A DNA stretch of 35,984 nucleotides from Pseudarthrobacter sp. C4D7 (GCF_013359725.1 NZ_JABFMW010000038.1:1-35984), one strand, 5' to 3'. Shown: positions 7,238 through 16,079, counted from the first letter of the stretch. Numbers and translations: made by a program. Notes: generated by a model from the sequence alone, not told the origin.

Positions 7238-7750
7238 ATGCACTTCACCAGGAAAGGCCTGAAGGCAGAGGGCTTTGCCGGCTTCCGGCCCCTCCAAAGC
7301 CTCGAAATCATGCGAATTCCGCAGGGGACAGGCCTCTTTGCGGTCGTCGCTCCTGACGATTTCCGGGTGCGCTTCCTGCCGAAAAGCACCGCGGGCATCT
7401 TCAAAAAGAAAGACCCTTCCCTTACCTCCGCCGCGTTGGCCGCCGAGTGGGTGGATGCAGCCCCTGTTCTCTATGTGGGCAAGGCCGGGCCCGGCAGCAA
7501 GGGGAACCGGGGGCTCCGGCGCCAAATCCAGGAGTTCGTTGACTTTGGGCAAGGAAAGCCGCCAGGCCACTGGGACGGCCGGCTTATCTGGCAGCTGGCT
7601 GACGCTGGCTCATTGGCCGTTGCGTGGAAGGAACTTCCGGCAGAACAGCTCAACGGCGCGGAGGCGGCGTACCATGCTGCGTTCGTGACTGAATTCGGCC
7701 GGTTGCCGTTCGCCAACCTTGTGCAGGCCCGTTCCAAGGGCGGCGCCTGA
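7238..7750 (+). CDS. GIY-YIG-nuclease-like hypothetical protein
   Basis: The 170-residue protein shows a possible GIY-YIG arrangement. GLFAVV (about 32-37) stands for the first strand, VLYVGKA (about 77-83) for the second, then a basic helix with GLRRQIQEF and a conserved-looking GRLIWQL segment. The end has an Asn-containing LPFANL that may match the family's late Asn. GIY-YIG domains cut DNA in repair, restriction or homing. No DNA-binding domain or partner gene is visible, so the role is unknown. The start is the only ATG before the conserved region; no clear Shine-Dalgarno precedes it. It converges with the S4 gene over 17 nt. Confidence 0.5.
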   Translation: MHFTRKGLKAEGFAGFRPLQSLEIMRIPQGTGLFAVVAPDDFRVRFLPKSTAGIFKKKDPSLTSAALAAEWVDAAPVLYVGKAGPGSKGNRGLRRQIQEFVDFGQGKPPGHWDGRLIWQLADAGSLAVAWKELPAEQLNGAEAAYHAAFVTEFGRLPFANLVQARSKGGA

Positions 7751-7767
7751 GGGCGGCAGCACGTCTG

Positions 7768-8151
7768 TCAGGCAGGCCCACGCAGGCGGTCCATTTCGCG
7801 GCGGTCCTTCTTGGTGGGCCGCCCGGCGCCACGGTCGCGCTGAGGCAGGCCCAGCGCCGGAAGGACGGGCCGTGGGGGAGTGTGGTCGGTGAAGCAGTGC
7901 GAGGCAGCCTCGGCGCCCACGCGTTTGGCGATGAGCTGCCGCACCTCAAGAATGCGTTCGTATCCGGGCATCCGGACGGTGACGGTATCGCCTGTCACCA
8001 GCGTTGCCGACGCCTTGGACGGGCTGCCGTTCAGCCGGACATGCCCGGCACGGCAGGCTGCGGTGGCGGCGGACCGCGTCTTGTAGGCGCGGATGGCCCA
8101 CAGCCACGCATCGATTCGGACACTGGCGGGAGCGGTTGGGAGGCTGGTCAT
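7768..8151 (-). CDS. S4-domain RNA-binding protein (Hsp15-like)
   Basis: The S4 domain occupies the first part of the protein: RIDAWLWAIRAYKTRSAATAACRAGHVRLNG, then a GDTVTV strand. A basic C-terminal tail contains GRPTKKDRREMDRL. This layout matches Hsp15/YrfH-type proteins, which bind rRNA on stalled or dissociated 50S subunits. The ATG at 8151 is preferred over an upstream frame extension because the domain starts about 10 residues later and the extension has no family character. The product is 127 residues, near the family's usual size. Confidence 0.8.
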   Translation of the reverse strand: MTSLPTAPASVRIDAWLWAIRAYKTRSAATAACRAGHVRLNGSPSKASATLVTGDTVTVRMPGYERILEVRQLIAKRVGAEAASHCFTDHTPPRPVLPALGLPQRDRGAGRPTKKDRREMDRLRGPA

Positions 8152-8205
8152 GATTGGCACCGAGTATAGCCCCAGGCGGTGCCGCCCCAGCACGCAGGTC
8201 CAGCG

Positions 8206-9318
8206 TCACTCCACTGTCACGTTGACCCGCTGCACCACGTTGTTGCCCATCCCCTGGAAGTTCCAGTTCTGCTCCAGGGGCTGCGTGGCGCCGGTGATGT
8301 CCGTGGCGCGGCACGCCAGGACATGTTCACCCCGGTCCGCCACCCAGGGCAGGCTCCACCTCCGCCACGCGAAACCGCCTGCCGGCTTATCCAGGTGGGC
8401 GGGCAGCCAGGTGCCGTCAATTCCCACTTCGACGGCGGTCACGGCGCCTTCCCCGGACCATGCCCTGCCCTCAAGCATCACCGGGCCGGCGCGGAGGAAA
8501 CGCCGGCGGGTGAAGAAGTCCGGGATGCCCGGCGGAACCATCAACGAACGCACCCGGATCCGCGACACCGGGGTCCCGTCGTCGTCCGCGGAGCTTTGGT
8601 AACGGTAGGCAACCTGTTGCTGGTAGCCGGTGAAGGGTGCCGTGGCCACGTGGATGGACTCCAGCCACTTGACGCTGGCCATCCCGTACCAGCCAGGGAC
8701 CACCAGCCGCAGCGGGTACCCATGCTGCGGCGGAAGGTCGGCGCCGTTCATTTTGTAGGCAAGGACGACGTCGGGACGCAGGGCCTCGCGGATCGGCAGG
8801 CTGCGTGCGTAGCGCTGGGGGACGCCGCCCTGGATCCCTGCATCGGCCCCGGTAAAGACCACTTCCACCGCTCCCGGCAGCACCCCGGCCCTGCCCAGGA
8901 GGTAGGCCAGCGGCACGCCGGTCCAGTGCGCGGTGCCCACCGCTTCCATGACCCAGGGCTGGCTGAGGGGCCGAGGCTCCAGGAGCGACCTGCCGTTGCC
9001 GGCGCACTCAAGGGTGACGGGGACGGTGATGGCCGGGTCACGCCGCAGTGCGGCCATGCCCAGCTCCATGGCCCGCCCCACGGCGCCGCCGATCCGCAGC
9101 CGCCAGGAGGAGACATCCTGGTCCGGAATGTCGAAATGCGTGAGGACGTAATGAAGGCCGGGCGGGGTTACTTCGCGGCGGAGCGCCTCCAGCGGCATGG
9201 AGTGGTTGCGGGCGGCAAGCTGCAGTTCCTCCCGGGTGAGCGGACCGGATGCAGGCTGGCCTACGTCTGGAACCGGTGCCGGCTGCGGACGGGTGGACTG
9301 CGGGTTGCGGTGGTTCAT
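8206..9318 (-). CDS. Sulfite-oxidase-family molybdopterin oxidoreductase
   Basis: The 370-residue protein has the molybdopterin-binding oxidoreductase fold followed by a Mo-co dimerisation domain. The Mo-ligating cysteine lies in VTLECAGNGR (Cys105). The conserved block YPLRLVVPGWYGMASVKWL (about 200-218) and a C-terminal immunoglobulin-like segment ending NNVVQRVNVTVE are typical. It lacks the N-terminal heme domain of animal sulfite oxidase and has no evident signal peptide, so it resembles cytoplasmic or plant-type enzymes. The physiological substrate could be sulfite or another oxoanion. It stands alone, 55 nt downstream of a different gene's start and 100 nt from the next. Confidence 0.85.
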   Translation of the reverse strand: MNHRNPQSTRPQPAPVPDVGQPASGPLTREELQLAARNHSMPLEALRREVTPPGLHYVLTHFDIPDQDVSSWRLRIGGAVGRAMELGMAALRRDPAITVPVTLECAGNGRSLLEPRPLSQPWVMEAVGTAHWTGVPLAYLLGRAGVLPGAVEVVFTGADAGIQGGVPQRYARSLPIREALRPDVVLAYKMNGADLPPQHGYPLRLVVPGWYGMASVKWLESIHVATAPFTGYQQQVAYRYQSSADDDGTPVSRIRVRSLMVPPGIPDFFTRRRFLRAGPVMLEGRAWSGEGAVTAVEVGIDGTWLPAHLDKPAGGFAWRRWSLPWVADRGEHVLACRATDITGATQPLEQNWNFQGMGNNVVQRVNVTVE

Positions 9319-9418
9319 GGCGGTGCGATTCTGATCGGCGGACTAGGTGCCCCTGTCCTCAGGTCTACGCCGGGCCGCCCGGCCCGTCAACGGAACCAGC
9401 CAGGTTTAAAGCACTGGT

Positions 9419-10279
9419 TTAGAGCACCGGCCGGGCCAGGAATTCGGCCAGGCTGATGGGATCCTGCCCGGTCAGCCCGTGGACATCCGCGGAAAGCCCG
9501 GCCATCTCGCCGGCCGCCATCGCCGTGTAGGTGCTGACCCACGCGTCCAGCTGCCACTGCGGAGCACCGTAGGATGCCCGGGACGCATACGCTTCCTCCA
9601 CGGTCTCCGGGTGGTAGCGCACCGTCCGCCCCGTTCCGGTGCTCAGCACCTCGGCAGCCTGCGCCATGGTCAGTTCCTCGGGGCCGGTCAGGTCATAGGT
9701 CTTGCCCACGTGGATGGCAGGATCGCGCAGCACGGCGTGCGCGCAGCGGGCAATGTCCTCCCGGGCCACGCCTGAGAACACGCCGTCGCCTGCAGGGCCC
9801 CGGATCACGCCGTCCTCCCCGGTCATCAGCGGCAGGAAATCCAGGTAGAAGTTGTCGCGGAGGAACGTGTACTCCATCCCGGACGCCTTGATCCGCTCCT
9901 CAGTGGCGTAGTGGTCCCTGGCCAGTGTGAAGGTGGCATCCGGTGCTGCCCCGTAAAAGGACGTGTACACCACGTGCTGAACCCCTGCAGCGGCCGCGGC
10001 ATCCACGAACGTGTAATGCTGCTGCAAGCGGTCTTCAGCTTCCGCGGCGGAAACCATGAACAGGACCTTCACCCCGTCCAGTGCCTGGCGGGAGGCGGCC
10101 GCGTCCCCGTAGGAACATGCCGCCGGATGCGCGTCATCCAGCTGCGGGGCCCGTGCGGCGTCGCGCACCAGCAGGCGCTGGGCGGAACCTGATGCGGCAA
10201 GCTGCCGCGCCACCATTCCGCCCAGGACTCCGGTGGACCCGGTGACAGCGAGGTCCGGCAGTTCCGACGGGGACGCCAC
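9419..10279 (-). CDS. NmrA-like SDR oxidoreductase (QorB-type quinone reductase)
   Basis: A Rossmann motif TGSTGVLGG begins at residue 13, followed by an atypical SDR core: YTSFYGA, ARDHYATEERIKASGMEYTFLRDNFY, and VAREDIARCAHAVL. This pattern matches NAD(P)H-dependent quinone oxidoreductase 2/NmrA-like proteins. The GTG at 10279 is chosen because it is 1 nt after the stop codon of the aldo/keto reductase gene, whereas longer frames would overlap it by about 60 nt. The product has 286 residues, normal for the family. Coupled expression with the reductase upstream suggests a shared role in carbonyl or quinone detoxification, which is inferred. Confidence 0.8.
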   Translation of the reverse strand: MASPSELPDLAVTGSTGVLGGMVARQLAASGSAQRLLVRDAARAPQLDDAHPAACSYGDAAASRQALDGVKVLFMVSAAEAEDRLQQHYTFVDAAAAAGVQHVVYTSFYGAAPDATFTLARDHYATEERIKASGMEYTFLRDNFYLDFLPLMTGEDGVIRGPAGDGVFSGVAREDIARCAHAVLRDPAIHVGKTYDLTGPEELTMAQAAEVLSTGTGRTVRYHPETVEEAYASRASYGAPQWQLDAWVSTYTAMAAGEMAGLSADVHGLTGQDPISLAEFLARPVL

Positions 10280-10280
10280 G

Positions 10281-11285
10281 TTAGGCTTCCCGGGTGGCCG
10301 GCGACTTGGTCTGCGCGGGGTCGCGCTCGGCGAGGCCACCGACGGCGTCGTCGATCCTCTTGAGGACCTCCGCCTCCAGCTTCACACCCGCTGCGGCCAC
10401 GCTGTCGGCGATCTGCTCCGGCCGGGAAGCGCCTACGATGGCCGATGCCACGTTGGGGTTCTGCAGGACCCAGGCAACAGCGAGCTGCGGCATGCTGAGC
10501 CCTGCTTCCTGGGCGATCGGTTTCAGTTCCTGCACGGCGGCCAGGACGTCGTCGCGCATCCAGCGCTGGATCATCTTGGCGCCGCCCTTTTCGTCCGTGG
10601 CACGGCTTCCTTCCGGGGCCGGCTGGCCGGGCAGGTATTTGCCGCTGAGGACACCCTGGGCCATGGGAGACCAGACAATCTGGGAGACACCCAGCTCCTC
10701 CGACGCCGGGACAACCTCGGCCTCGATCACGCGCCAGAGCATGGAGTACTGCGGCTGGTTGGAGATCAGCTGGAAGCCCAGTTCCTTGGACAGCTTGTGG
10801 CCCTCCCGGAGCTGCTCCGCGGTCCACTCGCTCACGCCGATGTACAGCGCCTTGCCCTGCCGGACGATGTCCGCGAACGCCTGCATGGTTTCTTCCAGCG
10901 GCGTTTCGAAGTCGTAGCGGTGGGCCTGGTAAAGGTCCACGTAGTCCGTCTGCAGCCGGCGCAGCGAACCGTTGATGGATTCCATGATGTGCTTGCGGGA
11001 CAGGCCAAGATCGTTCTTGCCCTTGGGGCCGGTGGGGCCGAATACCTTGGTGAAAATTTCGAGGGATTCGCGCCGCTCGTCTTTCAGGGCCTGGCCCAGG
11101 ACAGTCTCCGCGGCCGTGTTGGCGTAGACATCCGCCGTGTCAAAGGTGCTGATGCCCGCATCCAGGGCAGCGCGCACGCACTGGGTTGCGACGTCGTTCT
11201 CCACCTGCGAACCGTGGGTCAGCCAGTTGCCGAACGTGATTTCCGAGACTTTGAAGCCGCTGTTACCGAGGTATCTGAATTCCAT
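10281..11285 (-). CDS. Aldo/keto reductase (Kv-beta-like)
   Basis: This 334-residue NADPH-dependent reductase has the complete AKR catalytic tetrad: Asp52 and Tyr54 in FDTADVY, Lys80 in IFTKVFG and His122 in YQAHRYD. The cofactor-binding end shows IVGASRPEQI. The sequence is closest in style to the voltage-gated potassium-channel beta-subunit group, whose bacterial members reduce aldehydes and ketones such as methylglyoxal. It is followed after 1 nt by the NmrA-like gene, making a two-gene operon. The start ATG at 11285 directly precedes the N-terminal strand MEFRYLGNSG. Confidence 0.88.
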   Translation of the reverse strand: MEFRYLGNSGFKVSEITFGNWLTHGSQVENDVATQCVRAALDAGISTFDTADVYANTAAETVLGQALKDERRESLEIFTKVFGPTGPKGKNDLGLSRKHIMESINGSLRRLQTDYVDLYQAHRYDFETPLEETMQAFADIVRQGKALYIGVSEWTAEQLREGHKLSKELGFQLISNQPQYSMLWRVIEAEVVPASEELGVSQIVWSPMAQGVLSGKYLPGQPAPEGSRATDEKGGAKMIQRWMRDDVLAAVQELKPIAQEAGLSMPQLAVAWVLQNPNVASAIVGASRPEQIADSVAAAGVKLEAEVLKRIDDAVGGLAERDPAQTKSPATREA

Positions 11286-11324
11286 GTGTTCACGCTAACG
11301 CAGATAGTTGCCCAAGGTAAGGGC

Positions 11325-11969
11325 TCAGCCATTCTCCTTGGCCTGCTCCTTGCGGACCTTCTGCGGCCCGGCCAGGGACACCAGGGATCCGGTGTCCAGC
11401 GGCGGCACCGGGTGCAGCGGCTGGGGCTTCTTGAAGGACCGCGGCAGCTCATGGGGCGGCCGGTGGTTATGCAGGGCGGATTCCACCAGCGGCGCCACTT
11501 CGGAAACCTTGTCCGCAGGGATGGCCGGGTCCGGCAGGTCGCGGACGGACAGCTTGATTTGGGGTGCGGCTGCCCGTGCCCTGGCCTCGGCCCGTTTGTC
11601 GGCTTCGGCGACGGCGGACGCCCAGTCCCCGGCGAGGACCTGCGGTTCCGGGGCGAGCTTGGGGCGGCGTTCGACGGCGGTGCGCAGCGACTCCTTCACC
11701 CGGGCCGGCTTCAATGCCGTGGCGCGGTCCCGGAGCGGCTTGCGGGGTTTGGCGGCCTGCCGGTCGGGTGCGCCGCGGGAGCCGGCATAACCCCGTTTGC
11801 CGGGGCGCCGTCCGAGCAGGGTCATCAGCACGACGGCCGTGAGGCGGCCCAGGCCGGCAAGGACCAGGGTGAGGATTCCGAGCAGGAAAAGGACCAGGAA
11901 CATCAGCCCTGCCACGCCCATGGTGCCCAGGAAGGTCAGGTTGAGGACGAGGGTGTCCGGGTTCTCCAC
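11325..11969 (-). CDS. Membrane-anchored hypothetical protein with long basic tail
   Basis: The GTG start at 11969 is chosen because GGAGAGGAGA lies immediately upstream, and the first residues ENPDTLVLNLTFLGT lead straight into a hydrophobic hairpin (about 8-50). The remaining 160 residues are Arg/Lys/Ala/Pro-rich and probably disordered and cytoplasmic, containing RRPGKRGYAGSRG, KPARVKESL and several PP motifs. No family is recognised. The N-terminal membrane hairpin resembles the small protein at 15511-15813 (FLGT, then GLGRLT against GAGKLT), suggesting they are related. It is read away from the YchJ gene, with about 160 nt between the starts. Confidence 0.6.
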   Translation of the reverse strand: MENPDTLVLNLTFLGTMGVAGLMFLVLFLLGILTLVLAGLGRLTAVVLMTLLGRRPGKRGYAGSRGAPDRQAAKPRKPLRDRATALKPARVKESLRTAVERRPKLAPEPQVLAGDWASAVAEADKRAEARARAAAPQIKLSVRDLPDPAIPADKVSEVAPLVESALHNHRPPHELPRSFKKPQPLHPVPPLDTGSLVSLAGPQKVRKEQAKENG

Positions 11970-12130
11970 GTCGTCTCCTCTCCTGCCGGCGTCCTGGGCC
12001 CGCACCGGCTCGAAAAGCCGGGCATAAGCTCCTTCTCCACCATACGGATTTTTGTCCGCACGTGCCCCTGTGTCCGCGGCGCGGGGCCATGTTGTAGCGA
12101 AGCTGTTACCGGATGTGACAGCATCGCCCG

Positions 12131-12529
12131 GTGAGCGCATTTAAAGATTCCGCAAACTGCATATGTTTGTCCGGAGAACCTTATGAGGCATGCTGTGGCC
12201 GGTTCCACTCAGGCGGGGCGGAGGCCGCCATGGCGGAGCAGTTAATGCGGTCCAGGTACAGCGCTTTTGCCCGGCTGGATGAGGCCTACCTGCTGCGCAC
12301 GCACCATCCGTCCACCGCGCCAGCCGCCCTGGACCTGGACCCCGCCCTGGAATGGCGGCGGCTGGACATCGTAGGCACCACCAACGGCGGCCCGTTCGAC
12401 AATGAGGGCACGGTGGAATTCAAGGCGTACTACCGGCAGGGCGGTGAGCGCGGGGTCCTCCATGAGAACAGCCGGTTTGTCCGGGAGGGCGGCCGGTGGC
12501 TCTATGTGGACGGTGACATGCTGGCGTGA
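12131..12529 (+). CDS. YchJ-family (UPF0225) protein with SEC-C-like zinc motif
   Basis: The 132-residue protein opens with a cysteine cluster C-x-C-x8-C-C (CICLSGEPYEACCG), characteristic of YchJ, and then an NTF2-like region with LMRSRYSAFARLDEAYLLRTHHPST and GRWLYVDGDML. The N-terminal cysteines probably bind zinc. The biochemical role of this family is not established. It starts at GTG; the next in-frame ATG would remove the cysteine cluster. Its TGA abuts the stop codon of the convergent membrane protein gene with no spacer. Confidence 0.85.
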   Translation: MSAFKDSANCICLSGEPYEACCGRFHSGGAEAAMAEQLMRSRYSAFARLDEAYLLRTHHPSTAPAALDLDPALEWRRLDIVGTTNGGPFDNEGTVEFKAYYRQGGERGVLHENSRFVREGGRWLYVDGDMLA

Positions 12530-13384
12530 CTACTCGTCGTCGCCGTAGTACTCCCTGTCCGTGGTGAAGCCGGCGCGGTCAACCTTCCGGTGGAAGCGCA
12601 TGCCCGCCAGGCCGCCCAGAACAGCGCCGACAAGTGCCACCACTGCCACCACCACTGCCGCGATGATGCTGGTGGTGGTCAGCTGCCCCTCATTAATGGG
12701 AATGCGCGGAAAACTGTTCAGGTTGGCCAGGACGTTGAACTGCTGCCCCGCCACAAGCCCCAGGATGGCCACCACGACGGCTGCGATCAGGGCCCACACC
12801 CAGACCATGAAGCCCTGCTTGGCACCGTTGAAGCGGGCCATGCGGCCTGCGACGTACCCGCCGCAATAGTAGGAGAGGAACAGGATCACCAGCAGGACGA
12901 TAATTCCCACGAGTCCCACGGTGCCGCTGTTATGTGCGGCCTGGTTGACGGCCTCGTTGACGTCGGTGTTATTGGCAAGGCCTACGGCGGTTCCGGCGGC
13001 CGCCACCAGGGCGGTCAGCAGGACGGCCATGCCGGTAGCGGCCAGCCACCCGAAGAACGCAGAGCCGACTTTGATGCCCCCGAACCGCTCCTTCTGGCGC
13101 GCCACGGCAGTTTCCCGGTCCGCCAGCGCCGGATCAGCTGCGGGAGCCACCACTGGGGTGGCGGTGGTGGGTGCAGGCTGGTAGTCCCGTTCCGCCTTCG
13201 GCGCACTGTAGTCGCGCTCCCGGTCCCTCTCCCTCGCCCTTTCCCTGGCGCGCGGCGGTGCCTGGTCCACCGAGCGGGTGGCCGCCTCGTCCGTAGCCCC
13301 GTCGCGATAGCTGCCGTTGCGGGTGGCGTCGTCCTCCCGGGCGCGGCGGGGAGGCAGGTTCTCTGGGTCCGTTGAGCTGCTCAT
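12530..13384 (-). CDS. Four-helix membrane protein with charged disordered N-terminus
   Basis: The first about 105 residues are hydrophilic, with an Arg/Glu/Asp repeat-like block (RARERARERDRERDY) followed by Thr/Pro/Ala-rich sequence. Four transmembrane helices follow (about 107-137, 150-178, 185-213 and 235-263), with glycine-rich faces such as YYCGGYVAGRMARFNGAKQG and ALVGAVLGGLAGMRFHRK. The second and third helices resemble small YrzE/DUF-type proteins, but I do not assign a family. Function unknown. The charged N-terminus is presumably cytoplasmic. It stands alone, 64 nt beyond the acyl-CoA dehydrogenase end. Confidence 0.65.
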   Translation of the reverse strand: MSSSTDPENLPPRRAREDDATRNGSYRDGATDEAATRSVDQAPPRARERARERDRERDYSAPKAERDYQPAPTTATPVVAPAADPALADRETAVARQKERFGGIKVGSAFFGWLAATGMAVLLTALVAAAGTAVGLANNTDVNEAVNQAAHNSGTVGLVGIIVLLVILFLSYYCGGYVAGRMARFNGAKQGFMVWVWALIAAVVVAILGLVAGQQFNVLANLNSFPRIPINEGQLTTTSIIAAVVVAVVALVGAVLGGLAGMRFHRKVDRAGFTTDREYYGDDE

Positions 13385-13448
13385 GCGTCAACTCAACCAC
13401 CCGCCCCGGGTGATAGCAAGCGTGCTTATTAGTTTGTGACCTGCAGTT

Positions 13449-15449
13449 TTACCGGTATTTCCGGTGCAGGTCTTCCTTGGCTGATGGTCCAGGGGAGGCG
13501 TCAGCGATCCACGGCCCTGTGCCGTCGGACTGGTCCAGGACTCCCGCTTCCAGCCAGGTGTAGTCGCCGGCGAGGACTTTGCGCGTCAGGGCCTGGTCGG
13601 CGTCGTCCGTGTTCCGCCACAGCTGGTCGAAGTATTCGTCCACCCGCACCCGCGCCTGCTCACAATAAGCGTCGGCAAGTTCGTAGGCGCTGGCGCCCTT
13701 CTCCGGCGAAGTTTTGAGGAGCATCTCTGCGCGGGAGCAGCAGGCGGTCATGGCGAAGAGTTCGGCCCCGATGTCCACCACCCTGCCCAGGAAAGCCTGC
13801 TTGCGTTCAAGCTTGGCCTGCCACCGGCCCATACCGTAGAACGTCTGCCGTGCCAGCCGCCGCGACGAGCGTTCCACGAACCGCAGGTGCCGGGCGAGCC
13901 TGCCAAAGTCACCGTACGAGCGGGGGTCCATGCCGGCTCCCGCCACCAGCTTGGGCAGCCATTTGGCGTAAAAGCCGGAAGCGCCGACGGCGGCCTTCGC
14001 TTTGTCAGCCAGGCTCGCATCCAGGGATGCGAGATCGCCCGCGGCGGCAAGGTGCGCGTCCACCGCTTCCCGGGCAATCAGCAGCCGCATGATTTCGGAT
14101 GATCCCTCGAAGATCCTGTTGATGCGGAGGTCCCGCAGCTGCTGTTCCGCCGGCACTGCCCGTTCCCCGCGTGCCGCCAGCGACTCGGCCGTCTCAAATC
14201 CCCGGCCGCCACGGATCTGGACCAGTTCGTCAGCGATCCGGCAGCTGATTTCCGTTGCCCACAGCTTGGCAAGCGCAGCTTCGATGCGGACATCCTTCTG
14301 CCCGGCATCGGCAAGCTCGGCGGACAGTTCAAACACGGCGTCCAGGGCAAAAGCGGAGGCAGCGATGAAGGCGATCTTCTTGCCCACTGCCTCGTGCTCG
14401 CCTACGGGCCTGCCCCATTGGGTGCGCGCGTTGGACCATTCGCGGGCGATCTTCAGGCTCCAGCGCCCGGATGCCACGCACAGCGCCGGCAGCGCCAGGC
14501 GGCCGGTATTGAGCGTGGTCAGCGCGATCTTCAGGCCCTGCCCTTCGCGGCCCAGCCGGTTGGCGGCCGGCACCCGCACCTGGTGGAAGCGGGTCACCCC
14601 GTTCTCGATGCCCCGCAGGCCCATGAACGCGTTGCGGTTTTCCACCGTGATCCCCGGTGAGTCCATCTCCACCACGAAGGCGCTGATGCCGCCCTTGTGC
14701 CGCGCGCCGCCGGCATCCGTGTGCGCCGGGACTACCGCCATGACCACCACCAGTTCGGCGATCACCCCATTGGTGGTCCACAGTTTCACGCCGTCCAAAA
14801 GGTACGCGCCGCCGTCGTCCGTTGGCGTTGCAGTGCTGCCCAGGCGGGCCGGGTCGCTGCCCACGTCCGGTTCGGTGAGCAGGAACGCGGTGACAGCGCC
14901 GGCGGCGCAGCGGGGCAGGTATTCACGTTTCTGCTCCGGTGTGCCAAAGACCTTCACGGGCTCCGGCACTCCGATGGACTGGTGGGCGGAAATGAGTGCG
15001 CCCAGGCTTGGATGGACGCTGCCCAGCAGGGCAAGGGCCCGGCCGTAGTACACCAGCGAAAGGCCCAGGCCGCCGTACTCCTCCGGGATCTTCATCCCGA
15101 AGACGCCCAGGTCCGCCAGGCCCTTGATGTAGTGGTCCGGAATTTTCGCGTCCCGCTCGATGACGCGCCCTGACATGGTCCTGGCGAAGTCGGTAAGGCG
15201 GGCCATGAAGTCCTCGCCCCGGGTGACGGAGGCCGGGTCCGCAGCGGGCCAGGGGTGGACCAGGTCCAGGTCGAAACTGCCCAGGTAAAGCCCCTTGGCG
15301 AAACTGGGGCGGTCCCAGCCGGCTTCCCGGGCTGCCTCGGCGACGGCCCTGGCATCCTCGGCGGTGGCGCCGGCGCCGATCTTGCCGGCCGGGACGGGGT
15401 TTTCTTCAGCGGGGGCGTCTTTGGCCTGGCTGTCAGTTGCGGAGGTCAT
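13449..15449 (-). CDS. Acyl-CoA dehydrogenase with C-terminal extension (VLCAD/ACAD9-like)
   Basis: This FAD enzyme catalyses alpha,beta-dehydrogenation of acyl-CoA. The 666-residue length exceeds the usual 380-400 and matches very-long-chain or ACAD9-type members with an added C-terminal helical domain. Visible features include KIPEEYGGLGLSLVYYGRAL, the FAD-contacting AFLLTEPDVGSDPA and LWTTNG, IRGGRGFETAESL, and RIFEGSSEIMRL with the expected catalytic Glu of the FEG motif. The N-terminal 45 residues are acidic and Ala-rich, probably disordered. The ATG at 15449 has AAGGAGAT 6 nt upstream. The small membrane protein lies upstream in the same direction. Confidence 0.88.
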   Translation of the reverse strand: MTSATDSQAKDAPAEENPVPAGKIGAGATAEDARAVAEAAREAGWDRPSFAKGLYLGSFDLDLVHPWPAADPASVTRGEDFMARLTDFARTMSGRVIERDAKIPDHYIKGLADLGVFGMKIPEEYGGLGLSLVYYGRALALLGSVHPSLGALISAHQSIGVPEPVKVFGTPEQKREYLPRCAAGAVTAFLLTEPDVGSDPARLGSTATPTDDGGAYLLDGVKLWTTNGVIAELVVVMAVVPAHTDAGGARHKGGISAFVVEMDSPGITVENRNAFMGLRGIENGVTRFHQVRVPAANRLGREGQGLKIALTTLNTGRLALPALCVASGRWSLKIAREWSNARTQWGRPVGEHEAVGKKIAFIAASAFALDAVFELSAELADAGQKDVRIEAALAKLWATEISCRIADELVQIRGGRGFETAESLAARGERAVPAEQQLRDLRINRIFEGSSEIMRLLIAREAVDAHLAAAGDLASLDASLADKAKAAVGASGFYAKWLPKLVAGAGMDPRSYGDFGRLARHLRFVERSSRRLARQTFYGMGRWQAKLERKQAFLGRVVDIGAELFAMTACCSRAEMLLKTSPEKGASAYELADAYCEQARVRVDEYFDQLWRNTDDADQALTRKVLAGDYTWLEAGVLDQSDGTGPWIADASPGPSAKEDLHRKYR

Positions 15450-15510
15450 GGGTTATCTCCTTGGCCGGATAGGCCGGTGAAGCCATGGATCCGCCGGGTT
15501 GGAGAACCCT

Positions 15511-15813
15511 TCAGCTGTCCCTCAAGATTACCCGCGGGTAGGTGCCGGTAACAGGGGCCGTTTGCCCCTGGAAATCGCCGGAAAGATCCACGGCGGAGGC
15601 GCGGTGGACCAGCCTGTCCCACCCTGAATTGATGCCGTGGACCACCGCCATCAGCGTGTTGGCCACCACCATCCAGGTGAGCTTGCCCGCGCCCAGCAGT
15701 GCCAGGGCTATCAGCCCGGCTGCGAGGACGAACGCGGCCAGGATTGCCCCGAAAACCAGGGTCCCGATGAAGACCAACGTGGCTGTTTCCACTGAGCTTA
15801 GATCGAACTGCAT
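15511..15813 (-). CDS. Small membrane protein (100 residues)
   Basis: The start ATG at 15813 is chosen because AGGGGGA lies 4-5 nt upstream and the first hydrophobic helix begins soon after (MQFDLSSVETATLVFIGTL). Two hydrophobic segments (about 10-35 and 36-55) are followed by a 45-residue soluble tail. It aligns by eye with the N-terminal hairpin of the protein at 11325-11969, but lacks that protein's long basic tail. The function is unknown. The gene lies 61 nt upstream of the acyl-CoA dehydrogenase gene on the same strand and is divergent from jetA. Confidence 0.6.
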   Translation of the reverse strand: MQFDLSSVETATLVFIGTLVFGAILAAFVLAAGLIALALLGAGKLTWMVVANTLMAVVHGINSGWDRLVHRASAVDLSGDFQGQTAPVTGTYPRVILRDS

Positions 15814-15944
15814 GTATCCCCCTGCTGCGACATTGCTTGCGAAAGACTGCTGTGTGAGACCAACAGCAGCAGCGTAGGGGGACAGATGCGCGCGCAGCCA
15901 GACCCGGCACGGGCGCGCAGGCCTGTTGATACGGGATCGAAACA

Positions 15945-15958
15945 CTACCCGGAGGTAG
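15945..15958. promoter_or_regulatory. Small inverted repeat upstream of jetA
   Basis: CTACC-CGGA-GGTAG is a 14-bp interrupted palindrome in the 266-nt region between the divergent small-membrane-protein and jetA genes. It could be an operator. No convincing sigma-70 promoter was identified beside it. Confidence 0.2.
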
Positions 15959-16079
15959 GTCACGAAGCGGTCGCGGCGACCTGCGTTAACCTTGTAGTTG
16001 GCAGTTTTCCGGTCCGGGCCCTCGGACCGCCCTGCCCAGCCCCCGGATCAGTCCAACAGCCCCAGCCCAAGGAGAGTGT

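Noticed and set aside
8179..9456. Long plus-strand frame opposite the sulfite-oxidase-family gene
   Set aside because: A shadow of a well supported enzyme gene, rich in Gly, His, Pro and Arg and without motifs.
10233..12134. Very long open frame on the plus strand opposite the aldo/keto reductase and membrane protein genes
   Set aside because: It is the complement of genes with clear family motifs; high GC content keeps the opposite frames open. The translation has no recognisable domain.
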